Part shown: positions 10,584 to 20,490 of the stretch, in pieces
How positions within the stretch are numbered: the first letter of the stretch is position 1
How the letters are laid out: every line of letters begins with the position of its first letter
Assembly: GCF_963583255.1 (NCBI RefSeq)
Contig: NC_084805.1
Coordinates: 4,915,060 to 4,979,059 of the forward strand
Source: Pyrus communis
Lineage: Eukaryota; Streptophyta; Magnoliopsida; Rosales; Rosaceae
DNA: 64,000 nt
Direction: 5' to 3'
Position numbers and translations under genes: made by a program
Notes under the pieces: generated by a model
Seen by the model: only the letters and a program-made list of their open reading frames with translations
Told to the model about the DNA's origin: nothing
Database searches by the model: none

Positions 10584-11449
10584 GTCATGAAAAAATTAGC
10601 ATGTACATGAAAATCTACAATTTAACTTTTCAAAAAAATGTATCTTCTATTTTATGTTTTACTATTATATATATGTTTGATGTTTTTGTGTTCGCAAAAT
10701 AATTTATCTAAAATTACATAGTCAAGAGATATGGTAATGCATTATATTAATTCATTATTAGATTGGTAAAAGAAATTGTTAAAAACGTTAGCCATAATGG
10801 TTGGCTAATAATGGTTGTATGAGAACAGTTATAGAAAGTTATGGCATAAATTGTAAATAACTTATATGAATGGGTTACTTATTTTTTATGTGGCAATTTA
10901 TTTAAATTTTGGGGTTTTATTAGATGTTTATTCATAAATGGGTTTTTATCCGAGGTATATGAGTTGTATGGGTCTGCATCTAAACAACCCTAAAATTTGT
11001 GATCAAACGTGTTACATTGCAATTCTCTTATGCTCTCACTGCATAATATGATTGGCACATAAGGAAATGCAAATGTTATAATCCTTCAAACAATAAATGC
11101 AATAAGCTTTTCATTTGGAAGATAAACAACAAAACCAGCCAAAGCAAAATAAATGCACATTGTAGTAATTTTCACGCTCTTGTGTTCTCCTGCTACACTC
11201 TCACATTTTTTTTGTATCCTTAATTCTTCTTTTATTTATTCTACCTAAAAAGTATGAACAAACATGCATAGAAAATGAGAGTTCAGAAATCACAAATGTC
11301 ATCTAAATTTGATTACAACAAATTGCTTTTTCAATCAAACTTGTAATAACAACCATGCAAACAATGATTAATGAAACACAGAACCAAGTTTCAAATTTGA
11401 ATCTCAATTTCTAGCCAAAATTTAAAACAAAAAAGGGTATCTGAAAAGT
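10584..11449. other. No gene recognised
   Basis: AT-rich intergenic DNA following the tandem duplication. Missing downstream exons of the neighbouring epoxide hydrolase were looked for on the minus strand and not found. Confidence 0.4.
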
Positions 11450-11852
11450 TTGTATCATGGGAATAGCAAGGGAATCAAGAATTCCAAGGAAGACACTGAT
11501 GAGGTCGCGGTAGGAGGCCTTGTCGGGTTGGGGAGGCGGTTCAGAGAGTCCGTATCTGCTGTAGTCAGGAGCATTGGCTCGGAAGCCGGAGTGGGCCAGA
11601 CCAATCATCTGGTGCCGCCACGAGTACCAAATTTCAGGGAAACCATAGAGGCACACGATCACATTGAGACCTATATAAAAATAGAGAAAGACGGCATTTG
11701 ATCAATTATGTTCGTGTTCAATTTTACTAAGAATAATAAGTACGGCGTACGGATGAGGAAGTGGGGAGGAAGATATTATGACCTGTTCCAATGTCGACAA
11801 CGTGGAGCTTTAGGCCTTGTACGGTGATGTACTTGTGCTGTATTTGTTCCAT
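11450..11852 (-). pseudogene. Truncated soluble epoxide hydrolase (alpha/beta hydrolase), first two exons only
   Basis: Exon 1 (11852-11783) encodes MEQIQHKYITVQGLKLHVVD and an IGTG turn. After a GT-AG intron, exon 2 (11670 to about 11457) encodes the oxyanion-hole region and EIWYSWRHQMIGLAHSGFRA, then the ...YGLSEPPPQPDKA segment. This is the N-terminal third of plant epoxide hydrolases, which open epoxides to diols. The family HGFPE motif reads YGFPE here, so the oxyanion-hole His is lost. The splice donor expected after LAIP appears destroyed. The exons for the nucleophile Asp, lid and catalytic His are absent downstream. A dead gene fragment is the best reading. Confidence 0.8.
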
Positions 11853-11870
11853 TTCAGCCTTCCCTTAACG

Positions 11871-11873
<3 letters not shown>

Positions 11874-11940
<67 letters not shown>
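11874..11940. repeat. (GA)n microsatellite, 67 bp
   Basis: An uninterrupted GA/CT dinucleotide run lies 21 bp upstream of the epoxide hydrolase start codon. In the sense direction of that fragment it reads (CT)n and lies where its 5' UTR would be. Confidence 0.97.
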
Positions 11941-11942
<2 letters not shown>

Positions 11943-13559
11943 AAGTTCTAGTTTAGAAAATGTATGACGAATTTACTACAAACTTGACAATAAAAATAGA
12001 ATACAAATAACAAAATCTTCTCTCTTTAAGTGAGGTCTTTTGTCGGTTTCAAGTCCAGATAAAAAATGAGAGGAGGGTGTCAGATGGTCAAGACCCAACA
12101 CTCTGTTTTCACGTCAAATCATTATGGTAATGAATCCATAAAAATAGAATTTTTTTTTAACACAATCAATTAGTTATAAGATTAAACTAATATAAACTGC
12201 GGATAAATTTTGAATTTAGGTGTATAAAGTGCACATATTCGTTCTAAATATCTAGCTAATGGAACTACATTTATGTCGGTTTTATTTGATTTAGAGAACA
12301 AGAATAAAATTTTCCTATAAGTATACAAAATTAAGTTTAAGACGTCTTAATAATTAGAAGATACCTTTATACATTATTCTTTCATCAATCATGTTGCATG
12401 ACAAAAAATGAAGTGTTGACTTGTAAGAACCAGCTAAAGGTCGCATCTTTCTTTCTTTATCTGTGGTTTCAACCAATCCTTGCCCTTGGCAAGTGGGATG
12501 CCTTACTCAATCAAGTAACGTAGAGCGTGCTTAATATGATTTTAAAATAATAAATCAACTACGGAAAGTAGATTTCAAATACTTTATACATTTGAGTTTT
12601 AGCTCTATTATTATGCATTACTTTAATACTCTATTAGGAATAAGCTCTCGTTACTAAACTCGACAGACGTTTTTATTTAATATCTAAGAATTGGGGATGG
12701 TTGACGGCAAAGGCGGATATACATTGTGACCAAGGTGGTCCCAGGTGTTAGTGTACCTAGAGGCTCGAACAAGCATTTGAAGGTCTTCTGGGGACCTCTA
12801 AATGTTTGAAACGAGTTCCTTTTGTGCCACCAAGTGTTTGATACGAGTTCTTTTTGTGGCCACCAAATATTTGATGGAATACTTCCGAGACATATCTCGG
12901 CAACATTCACCAGGTTGTGTCGATAACACTTCAACACTTATCAGATTGCTCGGTAAATATCGATATCTATTAACATGTTGCGCAACATAGTTCAACTGAT
13001 GACAATAAGCTTAAGTGTTTGATGAAATGCCTCCATGAGTAAACTGAAATATGTTTGTGCTCTTCCTACTATGTTTTTATCTAAAAAAACTTAGACTTTT
13101 AACATTAGGACCCCCAAAGCTCAAATTCTAAATTCGTCACTAGCTTTTTTTTTTTTTTTTCTTTTTTTTTTCTTTTTTCTTTTTTCTGTTCAAGTTGAAT
13201 TTGTCCCTAGTTGACAGCCCTGCAAATAGAAAGAAAGTACCATCCAAAATAAGCAACAAAGAATAAGTAATTATTGATCTCATTATTGATCTCATTGTGT
13301 TGAATCTAGAATTGGGACTCACCCAGTCCAATAGTACAAACGGATGTCAGTCATCGACAATATTAATCCCAAATGCCATGTCGTTTCCATGCAGTTTCTC
13401 AAAAACCAAAAAATGTCAGTGCGTCGACTTAGCGAGTTGATTAACTTTCCTAAAACAGGCAGAACTGTTTCAAATTTTACAAGCTCTTTAAATTCAGCGG
13501 GTTTCATGATTTTGTCTGTCGCAGTTGGATTATTCGGATAGATCTGTCTGCCGAAGCCC
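11941..13559. other. No gene recognised; short degenerate repeats and a T-rich tract
   Basis: Around 12775-12890 there are degenerate direct repeats built on GTTTGA(A/T)ACGAGTTC and TTTTTGTGGCCACCAA, period roughly 35 bp. A poly-T/C tract occupies 13145-13185. The segment 13340-13540 is less AT-rich and could be an untranslated exon or an unrecognised fragment. No convincing coding frame is seen. Confidence 0.35.
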
Positions 13560-13562
13560 TCA

Positions 13563-13588
13563 GATATATATATATATATATATATATT
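13563..13588. repeat. (AT)n microsatellite
   Basis: A short pure AT dinucleotide run. Confidence 0.9.
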
Positions 13589-13769
13589 TTCAGGTGATTG
13601 ATTTATTCTTCTTGTTGTTGCCCTTTGTTTGTTCGAATACCAGAAATTTGACTACTTTCTTAGTTTCTTTGTCTTGTTTACTGAATTTTTTTGTTTTTTT
13701 AGGTTGGTTTTAAGAATTAAAATCAGTAAATACTAAATACCCTTTTGGGTTTTGGGCGAGATCTACTGT

Positions 13770-14175
13770 AATATGCAGAGATTAAGGATTAATATTGTCT
13801 GAAATTCAGAAGTTGTAATTCTGGGATTTGGTTGTTTGAGCTGGAAATTGTGGGAATTTGAGCAATGGGTGTTCAATACAGTCCTAGGGTTTGAAAGGGG
13901 ATATTGTTTTTGGGAAGTTTTTCGACTCGTTGCTAGTGTCTTGGGGTTGGTTTTGAGCTGGAAATTTTGAGAATTAAGGAAGTGGGTGTTCTATGTGTAC
14001 TCTTAGGGTTGAAGGGAGGTTTTTTTTTTGGGGGAAATTTTTCAACTTGTTGCCATTCTGTGAGTTGGTTTTGAGCTGGAAATTTAGGGAGTTTAAGCAA
14101 TGGGTGTTCCATATACAGTGTTAGGGTTGAACGGAGATGTTGTTTTCGAGGAATTTGTTTACTCGCTAATTCTAA
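13770..14175. repeat. Three degenerate tandem repeats of about 120-130 bp
   Basis: Each unit contains GAGCTGGAAATT, then (A/T)AGCAATGGGTGTTC or a close variant, then a CTTAGGGTTGAA-like word, a poly-T run and CTCGTTGC(T/C). Units begin near 13840, 13957 and 14075. The T-rich composition resembles intronic or promoter DNA upstream of RTF1. No coding potential is seen. Confidence 0.6.
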
Positions 14176-14251
14176 GTTTGTGTGTAGTTGAATGACTTAG
14201 ATGGGTTCACAGAGGATGAAGCCAAGCATCTCGATATATCTTGTGTTTCTT

Positions 14252-15959
14252 TTGGGGTGGAAAAAAATGCCGAAAATTCCAAACCGAACCGAAAAAATCC
14301 TGATCTCGAATCGAAAAAATCCCAAACCGAAAATTCTGAAATTTTTGCTACCCAATAGCAAACCGATCTCGAAATTTCGGTACGGAAATCGATCTCACAC
14401 TTTCATTCATTTGGTAATCCCGAATCTAATTGAAATAAAAATATATATTATTTAATTTTAAATATATATTTAAAATTGTAATAGCCATCTGATTTAGTTG
14501 AGATTTAATCTCAACCGTTGAATGCTAATCAAAGTTCAAACCCTCAGATAACTCAACTCAGTCCCTCTCTCTCTCCGTCTCTTTTCGACTCGACGACCTC
14601 ACCTCAGACAACCTCACCACCCTCCTCGACCTCACCTCAACCTCACCTCAGAATCTGGCCGCACCCACATCACACGAGTGACTCACCTCTCTGATCTCTC
14701 TCTCGACTTCTAATCCCTCAGACCCTCACCGTGGAGGAGCCTTCCTTCACGGCACAGAGGCAGAGCCACGGCCACCGGCGCCGCTCACCTCTCTGATCTC
14801 TCTCTCGACTTCTTCATCCAGATTCCAGTGCACTGCGCACCGATTCTCCCCCAAATCAGGTAAATTTTGGAATTAATTTAGGGTTTGTGAAATTTAGATT
14901 AGGGTTTGTGAAATTTAGCACTTGGAACCGATTTGGAGGTAGAAGATATGTAATGGCCGAACTATAGTATTAGAAATTTTAGTGTTTCTACCCTCTGAGC
15001 ATGTTCTTCTCACCAACGTTTTTATTGCTGGTTTTGGTAATTGATTTATTTAGTTTTTTTCTCGTTTTTGAAAGAAATGAAATTGAAAATGGTTATTTGA
15101 AAATTGGAATTTAGCTCAGAAATGTGGTTTTATTTTGGGAAATTGAGTGCTTGTTTGTGATTTCGACATTTTTGCTTAGTTTGGTTGATGAGAAATCGAA
15201 AAGTAATCGAATTGGAATTAGAAATTTTGGTGATTAATCTGGCCTGTGTAGTTTTGTTTTGTGATGGTAACTTAATAAGTTGTTCATTTGTAGTACTGGA
15301 AATTAGGGGAAAAGTGAGTGAGATTCATAAATTCTTTAGCAGTCGGGTTTTTTGTTTACTGCGTCATGAAACGAAAGGTGGGTACTTGATTTTATCAGTT
15401 CCGAAGAAACTATGATGGCCCGAGAATGCTGGTTGTTAAAGCATATCATATGAGGTGGTTAAAGAAGAAAAAAAAGGGTGGCAGGGGCCGGGTAGTGGTT
15501 GCAGTTAATGGACACAATTGAATCCAAGTTCAAGTGGAACATATAATAAGAAAATCTGTTTTCTTCACTTTGAAGCATTTCAAACTCTCGTTCAATGTCC
15601 AAAGTTGGAATCTTTGTTTGTGTGAACTGTGGAATATGGTTTTTACTAGCCATTTTGTACTTGCATGCTTCATTTAATGCTGATTTTTTAGTTCTTCCAT
15701 CTCAGAGTTTTATCATTCTGATGTTCAAACTGATATCTTTCTGTTGCCTTTATATGAAGTTCTTGTTTGAGCGACATTTTGAGATTAGGCCTAATGGGAA
15801 ACCTTCTGACATGTACTCTCATTTTGAGATTAGCCCAAAACTATTTCAGGATTCCCGATTTGTCCCGAAATCCCAAAACTATTTCGGGATTCCCGAAAAC
15901 TTAGGTTTGGGAATCGGGACTTGGTTTTCGGTTTGGTATCCCATACCGAACCAGCCTTA
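14252..15959. mobile_element. hAT-like non-autonomous element upstream of RTF1 (about 1.7 kb)
   Basis: The left end is TTGGGGTGGAAAAAAATGCC, and the right end read on the complement is TAAGGCTGGTTCGGTATGGG. Both subterminal zones are filled with CCGAAA/AACCGAA words. The flanks GTTTCTT (14245-14251 and 15960-15966) form a 7-bp perfect, 8-bp one-mismatch duplication, as for hAT elements. Inside, 14540-14859 is C/T-rich and UTR-like, ending at a consensus donor CAAATCAG|GTAAAT at 14859/14860. No transposase is recognised. A related short element is at 45282-45916. Confidence 0.65.
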
Positions 15960-16156
15960 GTTTCTTCTGCGTGAAATTGTGAATTATTAGTTGTCATCAA
16001 AATTGTTAGTAGCAGATTAGAATTTTTAGGTTTCAAAATTTTTGTTACAAACTAACGTGTTTACTATCAAGTTGAAGTAGTTTTGAACCAACAGTTGGAA
16101 ATAATGTGTTGGTGATTTTACAATCTTTTCGAATGCTGACTTTATGAGTTCTTCAG

Positions 16157-16201
16157 GAACGCGAGTAAAACATCAAAACATACCGGAAGGGACAGCGGAT
16201 A
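16157..16201 (+). promoter_or_regulatory. Probable last 5'-UTR exon of RTF1
   Basis: A pyrimidine-rich acceptor TTCTTCAG lies at 16149-16156, 45 bp before the RTF1 start codon. It suggests that a 5'-UTR intron ends here. The matching donor is unproven; one candidate is 14860 within the hAT-like element, another lies in the T-rich stretch near 13595. Confidence 0.45.
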
Positions 16202-18175
16202 ATGGCAGAATTAGAAAATTTGCTCTTGGAGGCTGCGGGAAGAACAAGTTCATCGGGGAAAAACCGACACTCACATTCATCATCTAGGAGGAGACGTGGG
16301 GGTTCATATTCTGATGGAGGAAGTGATTCCAGAGGTGATGATTCTGATGATGGTCGTGGCTATGCAAGCAGGAAGCCTTCTGGACCTCAAGTTCCTTTGA
16401 AAAAGAGGCTGGACCCAACAGAAGTAGACGATGAACAGGGTAGCCAGGAAGAAGGTGGTTATAACGATAGTGGTTCGGATCGTGGTGGGGACAGCAATGA
16501 ATCTGATGTTGGCAGTGATCTTTACAAGGATGAAGACGATAGGCGGAAGCTCGCAGAGATGTCTGAACTTCAAAGAGAGCTAATTCTGTCTGAAAGAGCA
16601 CAGAAGAAAGATGACAAGAGTTTGAAGGAGAAGTTCCGACCAAAGTGGGACAAAGGGAAGGCCCCACAGTCCCGGAAAGAGACTCCACCTCTTCCGTCCT
16701 CTCGTGTGCGTTCATCAGCTAGATCTGCTGACAGGGCAGCTGCCAAGGATGATGCATTGAATGAGTTACGAGCAAAACGTTTGAAGCAGCAGGACCCTGA
16801 GGCTCACCGCAAGTTGAGAGATGCTTCTAGAGGAGGAAGTTCAAGCAGTCGAAGTTTCTCACACCTGAACAGGAAATCCTTCACTGCAGTGGGTCGGAGT
16901 AGCTCTAGTCAGAGTGACAGTGATAGTAGGTCTCGTAGTGAAGATGATGGATCATCAGGGGATGATGCAATGATTGACAGTGATGATGAAAGGTCAGAAG
17001 GACTAACTTTTGATGATATAAAGGAGATTACCATTCGAAGGTCGAAACTTGCAAAGTGGTTTATGGAGCCGTTCTTTGAAGAGTTAATTGTGGGTTGCTT
17101 TGTGAGGGTTGGAATTGGGAGGTCAAAATCTGGGGCTATCTATAGGCTCTGCATGGTCCGGAATGTTGATGCATCAGATCCTGATCGACAGTACAAACTG
17201 GAGAACAAAACCACACATAAGTATCTGAATGTTGTTTGGGGCAATGAGAACTCTGCTGCCAGGTGGCAGATGGCTATGATTTCCGACTCTGCACCGCTGG
17301 AGGAGGAGTTTAAACAGTGGATTAGAGAGGTGGAGAGAAGTGGTGGCCGATTGCCAAGCAAAGAGGACGTGTTGGAAAAGAAGGAGGCCATAAAAAAAAC
17401 CAACTCATTTGTCTACTCAGCCGCAACTGTGAAGCAGATGATACAGGAGAAAAAGTCTGCTTCGTCAAGGCCATTAAACATTGCGCTTGAGAAGGACCGG
17501 TTGAGGAGGGAGTTAGAAGTTGCAAAAAGCAAGCAAGATGATGCAGAGGTGGAGAGGATCCAGACAAGATTACAGCAATTAGAAGCACGCCGACAATCAC
17601 AGGGGAAAGATAGCAAGGCTATTAGGCTTGCTGAGATGAACAGGAAAAACAGGGTTGAGAATTTCAAGAATGCATCAGAATTAAAACCTAAGAATATAGG
17701 TTTGAAAGCAGGGGAGGCCGGTTATGATCCTTTTTCAAGGAGATGGACTAGGTCAAGGAATTACTATGTGTCAAAGCCCGGTGAACAAAAAGAGGAGGCA
17801 GAGGCAATAGCTGTGGCTGATGGAGCCTTGGCAGATATAGAAAGTAATGGGACAGCAGTGGTGGGAGCAGTACGGGCTGGCATGGCAGCAACTGCAGCAG
17901 CTTTGGAAGCTGCAGCTGGTGCGGGGAAGCTGATTGATACGAGTGCCCCTGTTGATTTTGGAACAGAGTCAAATCTAAAGCATAATTTTGAGCTGCCAAT
18001 CTCATTGGCTGCTCTTCAAAAGTTTGGCGGGCCACAGGGAGCTCAGAAAGGGTTCCTGGCAAGGAAGCAGCGAATAGAAGCAACAGTTGGGTGCCAAGTC
18101 CCGGAGAATGACGGGAGGAGGCATGCGCTGACACTTACAGTTAGCGACTACAAGAGAAGAAGAGGGCTTCTCTGA
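16202..18175 (+). CDS. VIP5: Paf1 complex subunit RTF1 homolog (VIP5-like), Plus-3 domain protein
   Basis: An intronless 657-residue reading frame. The N-terminus starts MAELENLLLEAAGR, followed by a Ser/Arg/Asp-rich, low-complexity acidic region with many SDS/SDGGS runs (about 20-260). The Plus-3 domain starts near residue 268 with LTFDDIKEITIRRSKLAKWF and runs to about residue 400 (FVRVGIG, YRLCMVRNV). A charged coiled-coil region follows (about 415-500: EKDRLRRELEVAKSKQDDAE), then a C-terminal tail ending YKRRRGLL. RTF1/VIP5 is a nuclear Paf1-complex subunit that links elongating RNA polymerase II (via SPT5) to H2B ubiquitination and H3K4 methylation; in Arabidopsis it is needed for FLC expression and flowering time. 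The length matches the plant family. The start is supported by GGATAATGG context and the family N-terminus. Confidence 0.93.
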   Translation: MAELENLLLEAAGRTSSSGKNRHSHSSSRRRRGGSYSDGGSDSRGDDSDDGRGYASRKPSGPQVPLKKRLDPTEVDDEQGSQEEGGYNDSGSDRGGDSNESDVGSDLYKDEDDRRKLAEMSELQRELILSERAQKKDDKSLKEKFRPKWDKGKAPQSRKETPPLPSSRVRSSARSADRAAAKDDALNELRAKRLKQQDPEAHRKLRDASRGGSSSSRSFSHLNRKSFTAVGRSSSSQSDSDSRSRSEDDGSSGDDAMIDSDDERSEGLTFDDIKEITIRRSKLAKWFMEPFFEELIVGCFVRVGIGRSKSGAIYRLCMVRNVDASDPDRQYKLENKTTHKYLNVVWGNENSAARWQMAMISDSAPLEEEFKQWIREVERSGGRLPSKEDVLEKKEAIKKTNSFVYSAATVKQMIQEKKSASSRPLNIALEKDRLRRELEVAKSKQDDAEVERIQTRLQQLEARRQSQGKDSKAIRLAEMNRKNRVENFKNASELKPKNIGLKAGEAGYDPFSRRWTRSRNYYVSKPGEQKEEAEAIAVADGALADIESNGTAVVGAVRAGMAATAAALEAAAGAGKLIDTSAPVDFGTESNLKHNFELPISLAALQKFGGPQGAQKGFLARKQRIEATVGCQVPENDGRRHALTLTVSDYKRRRGLL

Positions 18176-19401
18176 AATGGCAATGGTCCAGCCAAGATAA
18201 AAACCAGAGAGGCAAGACAGACATCATCTTCAGCAACAAACAGGATTGGTGGTACTGGTTTTCAACGGTAAAAGCTTGTTGGTGTAGTCTAGTTGTTTGT
18301 TTCAGTCCTTATTTACAATTAAAAATAAGAAGACTGTATTTGTGTGATTTATTTACTGGAAGTTTGGAAGAGAGCACAAATAATGCACAGCTTGTGAGAG
18401 ATTTGATATTTACAACTTTAATGATATTGCTGTTGATTTTTGGCAACTATGAGATTACTGTTGTTTCATTCAAATGTTGTCTTGCTTTTTGTTTTTCATA
18501 CGAGCAATATTGAGGGAGGAGAAATTAAACACTCGAGTTTTCTTCAGTTTGAAGCTCCTGTTGTGTCAAATAGGCCCATCATGATTTTTCTTCAGTTTCC
18601 TTGGCTTTCAATCCCCTCGTTTGAAGCTAATTTAACTTTCTGTTAGTTAGTTGAAGAACCAAGATGACATCAAAGGTTAACTTCGGACAAAGTAACCGTG
18701 CCAAAATGTTCAGCTCCATTAGCTTCCTCCCTGATGAAAGCACAACTAGATTACTGAATAAACCGTTTAAACTTTAGCTCTCCTCAGCACGGGCGTACAG
18801 GGTTACAAACGTATGTCCTTGAAGAACCAAATTTTCTGAGAGTTCGTTTGAGAGAAAAACCAAAAGGTTTATTGATTAATTATGAATTTATGCATTACAT
18901 TGGGAGAGTCTTTGACTTAAACACGACCTTGGAAAGGCTCAAGCGTCATTGGGAAAAATAACACATTGAGTGGATGTAAATTAAAAGGTGTGATTTTTAT
19001 TACAAAATTTAAAATGCAGTTTTGGAAGCTTCGAATGGTTAAATCCATCATGTTACAAAAAAATGGTGAGTAGAACTGGGGCTCTGTACTCTTTTTAGAA
19101 AGGTATCATAACCCAAAAAACAGAGTTCAGACACCAAATTTGTAGATTACTATTGCATCATTTTGTCTTCCTTTGGTCAATTGCGTTTTCATTCCATTCG
19201 GCAATTTGTTCTACATTAGAAATAAACATTTTTTTTACTAGGTAGCTAATTTTTGTCAGTTCTCAAACTTATCCCCATAACCTTAATAATTACACAATAA
19301 AAACACGTCTCATGTTGATATTTTGAGAAAACAAGTACCAACTTGAGTCAAAGTATAATGAAGAAGTTTTACCAAAAAAAGTATAATGAAGAATGGAAGT
19401 A
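18176..19401. other. 3' UTR of RTF1 and intergenic DNA
   Basis: The first 200-250 bp are likely the RTF1 3' UTR. An AATTAAAAATAAGAAG stretch near 18318 could serve polyadenylation. Beyond that no gene or defined element is recognised. Confidence 0.4.
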
Positions 19402-19404
19402 TTA

Positions 19405-20226
19405 GACCAACTCCAACCCTTGGAGTAAGTTCTAAACTTTTCCTTCTATTTTCCTCCCATTTCTCTTCAACCCTTGTTCTAAAATTGGGTTAAGTGCTAA
19501 AACTTAAAAAACAAAACACTCAAATTCTCCCTAAGATTTAGCCCAAAATTAGTAGTAGAGCCCACATGTGAGAGTGGAATAAGAGAAGTGGACTGGACTC
19601 ACCCAGCCTAGACGCGTCGAAGGCCCATCACGTGCGCACTTACCCAGCCCTCCTCAGCTTCGCTGGCCCACCCATGTGGGTATGTTGGGTTGTTGTCGGC
19701 CCGTGACACGAGCCCAACAGCTCTTTTTGGTGATTTGACAACCATAATTCAAATGGATCATGGAGATCCAACAGTCCACTTTAATTTATTTAATTTTTAG
19801 TTTTATATTTATATATTTATTGAATTCAATGGTTGAGATCGAATTTAATCAAATTTAAAACCAACTCCTAAAATAATTAAAAAAAAGAATTTAACTCAAA
19901 ATTCACCCAAAACTTTATAAATACCTATGTATTTGTTCAAATATCCACACAAAACTCACTTTTTCCACAATTCTTCCAATTTTTCTTTCTACCATCTTCC
20001 AAAACCATTTGTTCCCATTTCCAAAATTTTCAAGATGGCAAAAGATCATATTAGAGGTCATAATTGGACCTTTGAGGAAGATGTTGCTTTATACTTGACA
20101 TCAGTTTAGTGATTTTTCACTATTTATTGGAATTTAGGGCTAAAATTTTAGGTCAGAAGATTTGAAGCAGAAAAATTATTTCTGGGCTAAAAATTTTAGG
20201 TTTTACTCCAATGGTTGGAGATGGTC
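19405..20226 (+). mobile_element. PIF/Harbinger-type non-autonomous element with a truncated Myb/SANT-like ORF
   Basis: TTA duplications at 19402-19404 and 20227-20229 flank ends GACCAACTCCAACCCTTGGAG and (complement) GACCATCTCCAACCATTGGAG, 822 bp apart. TTTATAAATACC at 19914 resembles a TATA box. Downstream, an ORF beginning at 20035 reads MAKDHIRGHNWTFEEDVALY and stops after 24 codons. That start resembles the trihelix/Myb-SANT ORF1 protein of plant Harbinger elements, so this is likely a deletion derivative that kept the promoter and the first codons of ORF1. Confidence 0.75.
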
Positions 20227-20490
20227 TTATTATCGTGTCATTAGTAAGCTTAATCCTTATTTATTGATTTTTTTTAAATTATTTCTAGAATTGTAACTTT
20301 TTATATTCTAGGCCGGCAAACGATTATTTCCTATTTAAGATATAAAAATTTATGATTTTTTTTTTCCGCCTTTGAATAAATGTTTATAATTGAAGAAATA
20401 ATTAAATAAAAAATATGAAGAAATAAAACCATGGGATTTTCGCGCTAAAAGCGAGCCAAGTGGAGTGGTCCAGCCAAGCTCAAGACTTTA

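Noticed and set aside
11874..11940. CRISPR-like or structured array
   Set aside because: A simple dinucleotide repeat; this is also a plant nuclear sequence.
12677..12995. Overlapping ORFs on both strands
   Set aside because: They arise from short degenerate direct repeats; frames are short and no family is matched.
13480..13500. rRNA-like word TTTAAATTCAGCGGGT
   Set aside because: It resembles the start of 26S rRNA in reverse for about 16 bases only; the flanks do not continue as rRNA or ITS.
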